Assembly: GCA_963777665.1 (NCBI GenBank)
Contig: CAVZRJ010000001.1
Coordinates: forward strand, 1,426,001-1,490,000
Direction of reading: 5' to 3'
From: Bog-756 sp963777665
GTDB taxonomy: Bacteria > Actinomycetota > Acidimicrobiia > Acidimicrobiales > RAAP-2
DNA: 64,000 nucleotides
Position 1 is the stretch's first letter. Each line of letters opens with the position of its first letter. Made by a program: the position numbers and the translations under genes. The notes beneath the pieces were generated by a model. It saw nothing but the letters and a program-made list of their open reading frames with translations, was not told the origin of the DNA and ran no database searches. This document shows positions 54,503-62,611 of the stretch, piece by piece.

Positions 54503-54973
54503 GTGAGCGGCTCCCGTCGGTCCGGGCAGTCCAGACGGCGCATCCGATGCCTCGTTGCCGGGTCGGCGGTCGCGGTGCTGCTCGCCGGGTGCTCGTCGGG
54601 CGGGACAGTGGGGCTCCCCTCCACCACGACGACCACCCTCTACACCCACGCCCAGGTGCTCGACTGGGTGATCCCGACGTTGGGGAACGGCATCAGCTTC
54701 GTGGGGTCCGCACCACCCGATCCGACCGAAGCCCAGCTCGTCGCATCGACCCGGCCGCTCAACACCGCGGCCTCGGTGTCCATCCACGAACTGTCCGAAG
54801 TTCCGTGGGGCGGGGCGCTGCGAGCTGACGAGAACGCGCTGGTCAAGGAGCTCGTGCACATCGAGACCCTCACGGCGTCCTCTCCGGGATCCGACTATCT
54901 CGACCAGATCAGCACCGACAGCGCTGCAGTCAAGACGGATCTGCAGCGGCTCTCCGACGCCGTCAGAGGCTGA
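54503..54973 (+). CDS. Small predicted lipoprotein
   Basis: A 156-residue lipoprotein: basic SGSRRSGQSRRRIR, hydrophobic LVAGSAVAVLLAGC with a lipobox, then a Thr-rich linker (STTTTTLY). The mature part is helical and polar (LVKELVHIETLTASSP, STDSAAVKTDLQRLSDAV). No family recognised. The start is GTG 54503 on the basis of the -10 box; ATG 54470 is the alternative. It precedes the secreted operon at 55108 by about 130 nt. Confidence 0.6.
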   Translation: MSGSRRSGQSRRRIRCLVAGSAVAVLLAGCSSGGTVGLPSTTTTTLYTHAQVLDWVIPTLGNGISFVGSAPPDPTEAQLVASTRPLNTAASVSIHELSEVPWGGALRADENALVKELVHIETLTASSPGSDYLDQISTDSAAVKTDLQRLSDAVRG

Positions 54974-55107
54974 GCTCACCCGTCTCGGGTGCCGTCCGCT
55001 GAGGCCATGGGCGCCGACGAGCGCGGTGCGAGAACTCCTGTCATCCGGATCCCCGGCGGCACCGAAGAACAGCCGGGGGCGGACGCTGACAGGGAGGGCC
55101 TTTGAGA

Positions 55108-56028
55108 GTGCATCGGGTCCAAGACACCAACTGGTCACGCCCATGGCGGGTCACGCTCGGGGCTGTCTCGGCGATAGCCGTCCTCTTTGCCTCGGGCGTT
55201 GTCGTCGATGTCGGAGGAGCGGTCGGGACGCCTGCGGGTGCTGCGACCACACCGAGCACCTGTTCGGGACCGGACGGGCTCGGGTACTGGCAGGTGGCGA
55301 CCGACGGCGGCGTCTTCGCGTACGGCACCGCCCGGTTCTTCGGCTCGACGGGGGGCATGCATCTCAACCAACCCGTCGTGGGCATGGCACCCAGCGTCGA
55401 CGGGAGGGGGTACTGGTTGGTGGCAGCCGACGGCGGCGTCTTCGGCTTCGGCGACGCCCCCTTCAAGGGATCGACCGGCGGGATGCCGCTCAACCAACCC
55501 GTCGTCGGGATGGTACCGACCGTGGACGGCCAGGGCTACTGGTTGGTGGCAGCCGACGGCGGCGTCTTCGCATTCGGGGATGCCGCCTTCTACGGATCGA
55601 CCGGCGGGATCCCGCTCAACCGCCCGGCGGTCGGGATCGCCGGCACCAAGGACGGGCGGGGCTACTGGTTGGTGGCATCCGACGGAGGCGTCTTCGGCTT
55701 CGGCGACGCCGTCTTCCACGGCTCGTTGGGAAGGATCCGGCTCAATCAACCGGTGGTGAGCATCGCCGCCACCCGGAACGCCAGCGGCTACCAGCTGACC
55801 GCGAGTGACGGCGGGGTGTTCAGCTTCGGCGACGGCACCTTCCACGGCTCCATGGGAGGCCGGCATCTCAACCGGCCCGTGGTCGGCATCGGGAGCACCT
55901 ATTTCGGCAACGGGTACACGCTGTCGGCTTCCGACGGTGGCGTCTTCAACTTCGGTGACTCGGCATTCTGCGGCTCATCCGGCAACATCCATCTCAACCG
56001 ACCCGTCGTCGGCATGGCGTTCTACTGA
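55108..56028 (+). CDS. Secreted 'GYWLVASDGG' repeat protein
   Basis: A 306-residue exported protein. After a signal peptide (VTLGAVSAIAVLFASGVVV) and one cysteine (PSTC), eight repeats of about 35 residues follow, each GYW(L/Q)VA.DGGVF.FGDA and then FYGSTGG..LN(Q/R)PVVG. This repeat is frequent in Acidimicrobiia and probably forms a beta-propeller; some are fused to hydrolases, but here the repeats are the whole mature protein. GTG 55108 is 9 nt after GGGAGGG; TTG 55102 is possible. First gene of a four-gene operon with 54, 53 and 9 nt gaps. Confidence 0.8.
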   Translation: MHRVQDTNWSRPWRVTLGAVSAIAVLFASGVVVDVGGAVGTPAGAATTPSTCSGPDGLGYWQVATDGGVFAYGTARFFGSTGGMHLNQPVVGMAPSVDGRGYWLVAADGGVFGFGDAPFKGSTGGMPLNQPVVGMVPTVDGQGYWLVAADGGVFAFGDAAFYGSTGGIPLNRPAVGIAGTKDGRGYWLVASDGGVFGFGDAVFHGSLGRIRLNQPVVSIAATRNASGYQLTASDGGVFSFGDGTFHGSMGGRHLNRPVVGIGSTYFGNGYTLSASDGGVFNFGDSAFCGSSGNIHLNRPVVGMAFY

Positions 56029-56082
56029 TGAGGCGACGCCACCCGTCAGATCGACCGATCGATCCTGAACAAGGAGTAGCGC

Positions 56083-56373
56083 ATGCCTGAGGTCACCCGA
56101 CGTCAATTCCTCCGCACCGCCTCGATCGGCGCTGCTGCCGCCGGCGTGCTGGCCGTCGGCGGCCCGTCGCTCATCGGAGCCATCGAGTCCGGGAGCGGAA
56201 CGGCGGGCGCCGTGGCCGGAGCACCCGGGGGATCCGAGACCCTCGACGGTTCGGACATCTTCGCCCGGGTCGTGGACGCGAGGGCGGGGACGATCAAGAT
56301 CTTCGTCGGCACCCGGGCGATCGACTACACCAACCAGGCGTTGGCCCAGCAGCTGCTGCAGGCAGCCCAGTGA
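56083..56373 (+). CDS. Small protein with Tat signal
   Basis: A 96-residue protein beginning VTRRQFLRTASIG, a canonical twin-arginine motif (RRQFL), with a hydrophobic region (AAAAGVLAVGGPSLIGAI). After cleavage only about 50 residues remain (SETLDGSDIFARVVDARAG, then TIKIFVGTRAIDYTNQ). I do not recognise the mature part. ATG 56083 with AAGGAG 6 nt upstream. It lies between the repeat protein and the DUF4331 protein, so it may help export or attach one of them (inference). Confidence 0.75.
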   Translation: MPEVTRRQFLRTASIGAAAAGVLAVGGPSLIGAIESGSGTAGAVAGAPGGSETLDGSDIFARVVDARAGTIKIFVGTRAIDYTNQALAQQLLQAAQ

Positions 56374-56426
56374 CCACCCGTTCCACGACCGCACAACCCA
56401 CGACGCCCCGCGAGGTGAACTGAGCC

Positions 56427-57860
56427 ATGTCCTCCCACAGAGAAGCACCGATGATCTCGAAGGATCCGGTCGCCGACAGCACCGACGTCTACGCGTTCGT
56501 GAGCCCGGACGCCAACAGCACCGTGACCATCATCGCAAACTACGTTCCGTTGCAGGGGGCGGCCGGAGGACCGAACTTCTTCGAGTTCGGCGACGACGTG
56601 CTCTACGAGATCCACATCGACAACACCGGCTCCGGCACCCCGGCCATCACCTACCAGTTCACCTTCAAGACCACCATCACCGATCCGGGCACCTTCCTGT
56701 ACGCCACCGGTCCGATCACCTCGCTCACCGATGCGACGTGGAACCGGCGCCAGACATACACCGTGACCAAGGTCCAGGGCGGCGTGTCCACGGTGCTGAC
56801 CCCGACCGGAGGCTCCAACCCGCTGTCCTGCCCGCCGTGCAACATCGGCCCTCGCTCCACCCCCCATTACGCCACGCTCTCCGGCGACGCCGTCTACCGC
56901 CTCTCCAGCGGCGAGATGGTCTTCGCCGGTCAGCGTGCCGACGGGTTCTTCGTCGATCTCGGGTCGATCTTCGACCTCGGCGACCTCCGGCCCCTCTCGC
57001 CCGATCATCTGATCCCGGGTGCGGCGTCGGTGGGGATCGACCCGCTGGCCGACCTCAACGTGCATTCGATCACCATCCAGGTGCCGATCAGCTCGCTCAC
57101 CAGCAACCAGATGACCCCAACCGGGCCGAACGACCCGCACGCCGTGATCGGCGTGTGGACCACGGCGAGCCGCCAGACGGTCACGGCCATCAATCCGGGG
57201 ACGGGCACGCAGACGAGGTCCGGTCCCTTCGCCCAGGTCTCACGGCTGGGCAGTCCGCTGGTCAACGAGGTCGTGGTCCCGATGAACCTGAAGGACTTCT
57301 GGAACAGCCAACCTCCGGCCAACGATGCACAGTTTGCCGGCGCCGTCGAGCATCCCGAGCTGCAGGCCCTGCTCCCCGCGTTGTATCCGGGGGCCTTCCC
57401 CCACCTGGCGGCGTACAGCAAGGCGAGAGCCGATCTGGTGGCCATCTTCGCAACCGGCATCCCCGGAGCGCTGATCGGAGCACCCTTCGGAGTCGGCACC
57501 TATCAGGGAGGCCACGTGATCGCCGAGATGCTTCGCCTCAACATGGCGATCGCCCCCACCGGCACCGGCGGCGCAGGTACCAGCACGCTCGGCCTGCTGG
57601 GAAGCGACCTGGCGGGCTACCCGAACGGGCGACGCGTCACCGACGACGTGGTGACCATCGCACTGAAGGCGGTTGCCGGAGCCACGATCCCGTTGGTGGA
57701 CAACACCTTCACACCGGATGCAGCGGTCAGCGCAGTCACCCAGGGCGTCACGTCCAATGCGGCGGCCTACCAGTCGACGTTCCCCTATCTGGCCGATCCA
57801 TATCCGGGGTTCTCGAATCCGTCGGCCACTCCCCCGAGCAACCACAACACGACCACCTGA
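56427..57860 (+). CDS. DUF4331 family protein
   Basis: A 477-residue protein that begins MSSHREAPMISKDPVADSTD, the diagnostic start of DUF4331 (SHREAP..., Asp-rich). VYAFVSPDANSTVTIIANYV and FGDDVLYEIHIDN follow, and then PMNLKDFWNSQPP and the C-terminal GRRVTDDVVTIALKA. No classical signal peptide is visible at this start. Members are reported from many environmental bacteria but have no assigned activity. ATG 56427 with GAGGTG upstream. Third gene of the 55108-58283 operon. Confidence 0.85.
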   Translation: MSSHREAPMISKDPVADSTDVYAFVSPDANSTVTIIANYVPLQGAAGGPNFFEFGDDVLYEIHIDNTGSGTPAITYQFTFKTTITDPGTFLYATGPITSLTDATWNRRQTYTVTKVQGGVSTVLTPTGGSNPLSCPPCNIGPRSTPHYATLSGDAVYRLSSGEMVFAGQRADGFFVDLGSIFDLGDLRPLSPDHLIPGAASVGIDPLADLNVHSITIQVPISSLTSNQMTPTGPNDPHAVIGVWTTASRQTVTAINPGTGTQTRSGPFAQVSRLGSPLVNEVVVPMNLKDFWNSQPPANDAQFAGAVEHPELQALLPALYPGAFPHLAAYSKARADLVAIFATGIPGALIGAPFGVGTYQGGHVIAEMLRLNMAIAPTGTGGAGTSTLGLLGSDLAGYPNGRRVTDDVVTIALKAVAGATIPLVDNTFTPDAAVSAVTQGVTSNAAAYQSTFPYLADPYPGFSNPSATPPSNHNTTT

Positions 57861-57869
57861 CCCACGGGC

Positions 57870-58283
57870 ATGGCAAGTGGACCACGGGTGATGCCCGATC
57901 ACTCCGCAGGTGAGGAACCGTTCGTCGACCGGAGCAGCGACACCCCCGAGTCGCTGGTCCTCGACATCGGCGGCGAGGTCGGTGCGCTGGTGCTCTATGC
58001 CGACGAGGCGTGCCTGGGTCTGGAGATCGACGTGACGCCCGTCGGGCAACCGCGGAGCCACCACACCCATACCATGATCCGCCGGCGGCGCGCCGTGGAC
58101 CGTGAGTTCGTCGCCGGTGTCTATCCGGAGCTGCGAGCAGGCGCATACACCGTGTGGGGCATCGACGGAGAAGAGCTCGCCGAACTGCGCATCGCCGGAG
58201 GACGGGTCACTGAATTCGAGGCCGGTACCTGCCAGAGGGCGGATGCAAGCGACCGGCCGGACCGGGGCCGACGGACTCCGTAG
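57870..58283 (+). CDS. Small beta-sandwich-like protein of unknown function
   Basis: A 137-residue protein with alternating beta-strand pattern: LVLDIGGEVGALVLYADEAC, GLEIDVTPVGQPRSHHTHTM, VYPELRAGAYTVWGIDGEEL. This resembles small actinobacterial proteins of carboxypeptidase regulatory-like fold. The basic tail is probably disordered. The start is either ATG 57870 or ATG 57891. It begins 9 nt after the DUF4331 stop and is the last gene of that operon. Confidence 0.5.
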   Translation: MASGPRVMPDHSAGEEPFVDRSSDTPESLVLDIGGEVGALVLYADEACLGLEIDVTPVGQPRSHHTHTMIRRRRAVDREFVAGVYPELRAGAYTVWGIDGEELAELRIAGGRVTEFEAGTCQRADASDRPDRGRRTP

Positions 58284-58363
58284 GACTGCGGACCTCCACC
58301 AGAGGGACGGCCTCGCGTCGGCGGTGGCGCGCCGTGCAACGGTGTCCGGGCCGGGGACGTCCG

Positions 58364-58369
58364 TATGCT
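58364..58369 (+). promoter_or_regulatory. -10 box TATGCT, leaderless phosphotransferase gene
   Basis: TATGCT is 6 nt upstream of the ATG at 58376. Confidence 0.55.
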
Positions 58370-58375
58370 TCGCAC

Positions 58376-59266
58376 ATGAGTTGGCCGGCCGCCGAAGTCG
58401 AGATCGACGAGACCCTGGTCCGCGTTCTCCTCGCGGACCAGCACCCTGACCTCGCGGCACTCGATCTGGCTCCGGTCGGGTACGGATGGGACAACGCCCT
58501 GTGGCGCCTGGGCGACAACCTGCTCGTCAGACTGCCCCGCCGTGTACTCGCCGCTCACTTGCTGGTCCATGAACAGACATGGCTGCCGGTGCTCGCCCCA
58601 CGACTGCCGCTGCCGGTTCCGGTCCCGGTGCGCACCGGGCGGCCGACCGAACGGTATCCCTGGCACTGGTCCATCGTCCCGTGGCTGGTCGGCAGTCCCG
58701 CTGATCGGACCCCGGTGCGCCGTCCGAAGGACGCCGCAGGTCGCCTCGGCAGATTCCTTCGGGCACTGCACACGGTCGGTCCGCCCGATGCGCCGCGCAA
58801 CGAGCACCGGGGCGTCCCGCTCGGAGATCGATCGGAGATCTTCGAGGACCGGGTCGCCGTACTGGCACACGAGATCGACGTCGAAACCACGCGTCGGACA
58901 TGGGATCGAGCCGTTGCGGTCGATTCGTGGAGCGCGCCGCCGGTGTGGCTGCACGGGGACCTGCATCCGGCCAATATTCTCCTCGCCCGTGGCACGGTCG
59001 CAGCCGTGATCGACTTCGGCGATGTGTGCACCGGCGATCCGGCCACCGACCTGGCAGCAGGGTGGATGCTCCTCCCGGAACGGGCGATGACCGCGTTCCA
59101 CGCTGGATACGGCGGGATCGACGACGCGCTCGAGGTCAGGGCACGGGGGTGGGCGGCGCTGTTCGCCCTCATGCTCCTCGGTATCGGGCTCGAAGGTCGA
59201 CCCAGTTACGAAGCCGTGGGGCGCCGCACACTCGCCGGGTGCACCTCCCCGTTCAAGATCCCCTGA
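58376..59266 (+). CDS. Aminoglycoside phosphotransferase (APH)-fold kinase
   Basis: A 296-residue protein kinase-like enzyme. WLHGDLHPANILL is the Brenner catalytic loop (HGDxxxxN), and AAVIDFGDVCTGDP is the metal-binding IDFGD motif. GYGWDNALWRLGDNLLVRLP is the nucleotide-binding strand with its lysine replaced by Arg, as in some APH members. It phosphorylates a small molecule; aminoglycoside resistance should not be assumed. ATG 58376 is fixed by TATGCT 6 nt upstream. Confidence 0.87.
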   Translation: MSWPAAEVEIDETLVRVLLADQHPDLAALDLAPVGYGWDNALWRLGDNLLVRLPRRVLAAHLLVHEQTWLPVLAPRLPLPVPVPVRTGRPTERYPWHWSIVPWLVGSPADRTPVRRPKDAAGRLGRFLRALHTVGPPDAPRNEHRGVPLGDRSEIFEDRVAVLAHEIDVETTRRTWDRAVAVDSWSAPPVWLHGDLHPANILLARGTVAAVIDFGDVCTGDPATDLAAGWMLLPERAMTAFHAGYGGIDDALEVRARGWAALFALMLLGIGLEGRPSYEAVGRRTLAGCTSPFKIP

Positions 59267-59291
59267 CGGAATACCGATATATGAAGCAGGG

Positions 59292-59501
59292 GTGACGAAG
59301 TCGGAGGTCGATTTCATGATCGAACCTGAGGCATTGGGGACATGTCCGCACTGTGGCTCGCGGGAGAACGAGCCAATGCTCATCCTCTACCCGAGGCTGG
59401 AGCCTGATTCGGGCAGCACCTGGTCCTGCCGAGCCTGCGGCAGGGACTGGACCGAGGACGGGCACCGATATCCGGCTCGTTCCCATGGCATTGGCGCCTG
59501 A
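59292..59501 (+). CDS. Small zinc-ribbon protein
   Basis: A 69-residue protein with two CxxC pairs, TCPHCGS and SCRACGRDW, separated by 30 residues, a zinc ribbon. No other domain. It may bind nucleic acid or a protein partner. The start is uncertain: GTG 59292 gives 69 residues, ATG 59316 gives 61. It follows the APH-fold gene by 25 nt. Confidence 0.55.
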   Translation: MTKSEVDFMIEPEALGTCPHCGSRENEPMLILYPRLEPDSGSTWSCRACGRDWTEDGHRYPARSHGIGA

Positions 59502-59770
59502 GTCTCGAGGCACCGCGAGGTCGGACCCGGTGGGAAAACGGGTCGTCCGGCTCTCGTAGCCGGCCGGATCTCTGGTCCGGGCGGGTGCTCCCCACCTGAG
59601 ATAGGCCGGTCACTCGGCAGGAACAGGCTCTGGCGACCGCGCACGCCCGGTCACGCCGCAGTGGCTGTGTCATGCCGCGGACGTTGCTTGTGTCGCCCAC
59701 CTGACAGACGGACTCCCGAATGGGGCACAGGATGGAGAGGCAGCCCCGAACACGACGAGGAGGTGCCGAG
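59502..59770. other. Leader region with one weak hairpin
   Basis: No supported gene. CCGGCT-CTCGT-AGCCGG (59547-59563) could be a weak terminator for the zinc-ribbon gene. The remainder probably holds the promoter of the 36-codon frame at 59771, but I cannot fix its boxes. Confidence 0.3.
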
Positions 59771-59881
59771 ATGGACAGCGAGGCCTTCACCACCAGCAAC
59801 ATCGACGACTCGAACGAAGAGTCGGCGCTCGTCGCCCGGATCGCCCGGCGTACCTCGAGGATCGAACTCGCCCGGTCGTAG
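59771..59881 (+). CDS. 36-residue open frame with strong ribosome site
   Basis: MDSEAFTTSNIDDSNEESAL, then VARIARRTSRIELARS, then TAG. GAGGAGGTG lies 5 nt before the ATG, one of the best ribosome sites in the window. The peptide has an acidic first half and an Arg-rich second half. It has no Cys and no signal peptide, so it is not a typical lantibiotic or exported peptide. A perfect 19-bp hairpin starts 38 nt after its stop. It could be a leader peptide, a small regulator or noise; I do not know. Confidence 0.4.
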   Translation: MDSEAFTTSNIDDSNEESALVARIARRTSRIELARS

Positions 59882-59919
59882 GTCGGTGACGCCACGGTTT
59901 GTGCGGAAACCAACAGCAA

Positions 59920-59963
59920 GACACCAAAGAGGAGAGGCGGCGGAGCCTCTCCTCTTTGGTGTC
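59920..59963. terminator. Perfect 19-bp stem, 6-nt loop
   Basis: GACACCAAAGAGGAGAGGC (59920-59938), loop GGCGGA, and its exact reverse complement (59945-59963). No U-tract follows, so it may be a processing site, a bidirectional terminator or part of a structured RNA. It follows the 36-codon frame by 38 nt. Confidence 0.5.
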
Positions 59964-60107
59964 CGGGCTCGCAGGCAGCATCGCATCGCCGCCACCCAGC
60001 GGGCTCCCGGGCTGCCTGGACGGGTGCACGGCGTCCGATTTCTCGAAAAACCAGGTCAAAGGCACTTGCGGCAACAAGGGTTGACACGCCTATCGTTGTC
60101 CCCAAGA
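59964..60107. other. Non-coding stretch with possible promoter
   Basis: No supported gene. CAGGCAGC (59971-59978) can pair with GCTGCCTG (60012-60019). Further on, TTGCGG (60066-60071), 19 nt and TATCGT (60091-60096) could be a promoter reading into the next hairpin, and TTGACA lies at 60081-60086. Confidence 0.3.
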
Positions 60108-60163
60108 GCCAGATCCGTCGAGCGGGGTTCCGCCGCCCTGCTCCGGATCTGGCCCTTTTCTTT
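60108..60163 (+). terminator. Intrinsic terminator with 10-bp stem and T-rich tail
   Basis: GCCAGATCCG (60108-60117) pairs with CGGATCTGGC (60144-60153), and CCTTTTCTTT follows. The 26-nt interior may fold again (GAGC...GCTC). With a candidate promoter ending at 60096, the transcript would be only about 60 nt, so this could be a small RNA or an attenuator for the secreted protein gene at 60335. Confidence 0.55.
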
Positions 60164-60334
60164 GGTCCCCGCTCGGTCGTGCACGACCGTCCCCTGCCTC
60201 GAAGGAGCCTGAGACGGTGACGGAGAGCGGGCTGGGTCGAGGACCTGTGGTCAGGGTCGATCCGGCGTAACAGGTTCGCTCCAGATTCGTTTGTACGGGT
60301 ACGGAACCAAGCTCTCCTGTCGGAGGTGGTCGTC

Positions 60335-60847
60335 ATGCGACGTGGAATGTCAATCGGTCTGGTGACCGGAGGCCTGGCCTTGGCGGCCCTCATCGGGTCA
60401 GTCGCGGTGGCCCCGATGGTCAGTGCGCAGTCCGTTACTCCGGTTGGACCACACCAATCCTTCTTCGGGCTGGTCAACGGCACGCACCCGACCGCGGTCA
60501 TCAAGGTGTTCTGCCCGGGTCCGATTCGGGTGGGACAGACCGGGCACCCGGTCGGAGGTCAGACAGTGGGCGTGCGGCTCGGTCCTGCGAGCACGGCGGC
60601 CGACTCCGGGTACACAGGATCGCTGGGCAGGTCGATCGTCGTCAGCTTCCCCATCCCCGTGACGACGCCACCGTCGACGAACCCCCCGATCACGTTCCGG
60701 TCTTACGGCACGCAACCGATTCCGACCTCGCTGGTGACGCCCTGTGCGGGAAGACTGCCGGTGGTCTTCTCCCCCGTCCCCACGAGCAAGACCGCTCGCA
60801 GTGCCGTGGTGGAAGTGACCTACGAGAACATCGCCGTGTCCCTTTGA
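60335..60847 (+). CDS. Secreted protein of unknown function
   Basis: A 170-residue exported protein. MRRGMSIGLVTGGLALAALI, then a signal peptide end near VSAQS. The mature part has two cysteines (KVFCPGPIRVGQTGHPVG, LVTPCAGRLP) likely joined by a disulfide, and Pro/Thr-rich strands, like small cell-wall associated proteins of Actinomycetota. I cannot name a family. ATG 60335 is fixed by GGAGGT 7 nt upstream. The structured region 59771-60163 lies directly upstream and may regulate it. Confidence 0.65.
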   Translation: MRRGMSIGLVTGGLALAALIGSVAVAPMVSAQSVTPVGPHQSFFGLVNGTHPTAVIKVFCPGPIRVGQTGHPVGGQTVGVRLGPASTAADSGYTGSLGRSIVVSFPIPVTTPPSTNPPITFRSYGTQPIPTSLVTPCAGRLPVVFSPVPTSKTARSAVVEVTYENIAVSL

Positions 60848-61001
60848 GGTCAGATGACCCCTTCTCTCTAGGTGCTCACCCCGGCGGAGGCAGCGACGAT
60901 CGAGGCTGACCTTCCGAGACTCAGGCGCTGAAGACGGGCTGCTGAGCTAACGGAGCTGACGTAGCGTGCGGAGTTCTCCTTTCCGCCACGTCCGCGTCCA
61001 C

Positions 61002-61634
61002 TCAGGCATCCTTCGATGTCCTCCCTGGGGTGTCCACGGCAGGACCCCCAGGTTCCCTCCACATCGTCGTAACGGCTGGACCGCGCTCCGGCAGATCGAA
61101 GTGGCCGCGGATCCTGAAGCCGACGGATTCATACCGGGCGAGGTTGGCAGGGTTGCTCGATTCGAGGTAGGCCGGCATGTGCTGCCGGTCGATCCGAGCC
61201 AGCGTCTCGGCCAACAGAGCCATGCCGATGCCCATTCCCCGATGATCGGGGTGGGTTCCCAAGAAGCTCAGGTAGAAGTAGCTCTGCTCGCGTGGGTGGG
61301 CCTCCTCGAATCGACTGAAGACCTCGCGCACCAGGTCCGCCCGTGACCCGAGGAGATCGTCGAGCAGTGGGTCGAGCTCGGACGCATGGGGCTCCCCGAG
61401 CTCCTCACAATCTGGCGGAACCCACACCGCGACGGCCTCGTATCGGGGAGTCGTCCAGACCCACCCATGGTCGATTCCCCCGACCACGTAGAGCCCCCAG
61501 AGCGCCAGAAGCTGCGACCGGCGACGCTCCGGTTCGGGGAATGCCCAGCTCCAGACCGGGTCGTCAGAGAACGCCGCCGCCAGCGTCGACGCGACTGCAC
61601 CAGCCTCTGTCGGGCTCGCGACATGTGGTTCCAC
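61002..61634 (-). CDS. GNAT-family N-acetyltransferase
   Basis: A 210-residue GNAT enzyme. YLSFLGTHPDHRGMGIGMAL is the acetyl-CoA strand and loop (HRGMGIG), and MPAYLESSNPANLARYESVG is the C-terminal signature. The N-terminus (ASTLAAAFSDDPVWSWAFPE) matches the group often annotated as puromycin N-acetyltransferase-like. Acceptor unknown. GTG 61634 is the likely start. A single gene. Confidence 0.87.
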   Translation of the reverse strand: MEPHVASPTEAGAVASTLAAAFSDDPVWSWAFPEPERRRSQLLALWGLYVVGGIDHGWVWTTPRYEAVAVWVPPDCEELGEPHASELDPLLDDLLGSRADLVREVFSRFEEAHPREQSYFYLSFLGTHPDHRGMGIGMALLAETLARIDRQHMPAYLESSNPANLARYESVGFRIRGHFDLPERGPAVTTMWREPGGPAVDTPGRTSKDA

Positions 61635-61715
61635 GGTGCGCCATTCTGACCGATAACCGTCGCCGCCGGCCCACCGGTGGTGCGATCGGCATCACATCGG
61701 TCGCGCACTCAGCTC

Positions 61716-61960
61716 CTAGAGGAGCCCCGACACCTCATGTACGTCACCACAGGGGACTCCGAGGGCTTCATGATGCTTCCGCACGGCTTCCGCGTCAGGT
61801 GCTTCGAGGAGGCAGTAGACCTGACCACCCGGATTGTGAAAGAGCTCGACCTGACGAACGCCGAACTCGTCGGACTTTTGGTCCTTTGTGTCCTGTGTGA
61901 TCTGCTGGATCGCCGATCCGGGAGCTTCAAATCTTCGTGACAATCCATGAACTGGGGCAT
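61716..61960 (-). pseudogene. DUF4242-like small protein, single-base frameshift
   Basis: From the ATG at 61960 the frame reads MPQFMDCHEDLK, a DUF4242-type start. At about 61921-61932 the match jumps to the next frame as APGSAIQQITQDTKDQKSDE, then FGVRQVELFHNPGGQVYCLL and GVPCGDVHEVSGLL, ending at 61716. One missing base near GATTTGAAGCTCCC would explain it, and the total of 245 nt fits. DUF4242 proteins are small ferredoxin-fold proteins of unknown role, some said to bind nickel. Confidence 0.6.
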
Positions 61961-62110
61961 CCGCGGTACCTCCTCTGATTCGGTACAGTCCGTGAGGCTG
62001 GGCCTCGGAGATCAGGATATTGCACTGGGACACCGGATGCTCTGCGACTTCCTCGCACCGCCCTCCCACAGGTGACGGCGAACAAAGTCGCCTTCTGCCG
62101 TGGCGACTCC

Positions 62111-62611
62111 CTACGCTCGAGATCTGGAGAGGGAAAGCAAGCTGTCGATCTGTCCGATCGCCTGGGTCATACCCTCCTGCATTCCCCTGTCAAGCATGGC
62201 TTCCATCTGGGCAATGTCAGCGAAGTGGGTCACGCATGTCATCCGAGTCCCGCTGTCCACCACTTCCAAGGTCATGTGGCCTGCCATCGGTTCCACGCCG
62301 GGAACAGGTTCACCATCCTCGCCCGCGAGGCCGTTGGCAAAGTCGAGCCGACGTGGCCGATCCATCGCGTCGATCCGCCACCAGCCCTTCGGATTCTCGC
62401 CGGCAGGACCGGTCATGAAAAAGCGAGACTCACCGCCGACGACGAAGTCGTGACGAGTGAACGTTGCGGGGAACGTCGGTGGCCCCCACCACCGCTCGAG
62501 CTTGCGGGGATCCTCCCAGACCTCCCAGACGCGCTCAGGGTCTGCATCGAATTCTGCGACGATCGTGAGCGTGAGGGACTCGACGTCCTTCTGGGTGCTG
62601 GTAACAGTCAT
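62111..62611 (-). CDS. SRPBCC (AHSA1-like) domain protein
   Basis: A 166-residue START-like protein. LTIVAEFDADPERVWEVWED, then LERWWGPPTFPATFTRHDFV and GGESRFFMTGPAGENPKGWW, are the AHSA1/SRPBCC pattern of ligand-binding proteins. Such proteins are very often encoded directly after an ArsR regulator, as here (4-nt overlap). Ligand unknown. The overlap fixes the ATG at 62611. Confidence 0.88.
   Translation of the reverse strand: MTVTSTQKDVESLTLTIVAEFDADPERVWEVWEDPRKLERWWGPPTFPATFTRHDFVVGGESRFFMTGPAGENPKGWWRIDAMDRPRRLDFANGLAGEDGEPVPGVEPMAGHMTLEVVDSGTRMTCVTHFADIAQMEAMLDRGMQEGMTQAIGQIDSLLSLSRSRA

Noticed and set aside
58376..59266. Aminoglycoside resistance gene
   Set aside because: The fold is APH-like, but this superfamily has many other small-molecule kinases and nothing in the context points to resistance.
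59899..60084. 61-codon frame with cysteine-rich end (CLDGC...GTCGNKG)
   Set aside because: It looks peptide-like, but it has no ribosome site, runs through the perfect 19-bp stem and has no processing or export gene nearby.
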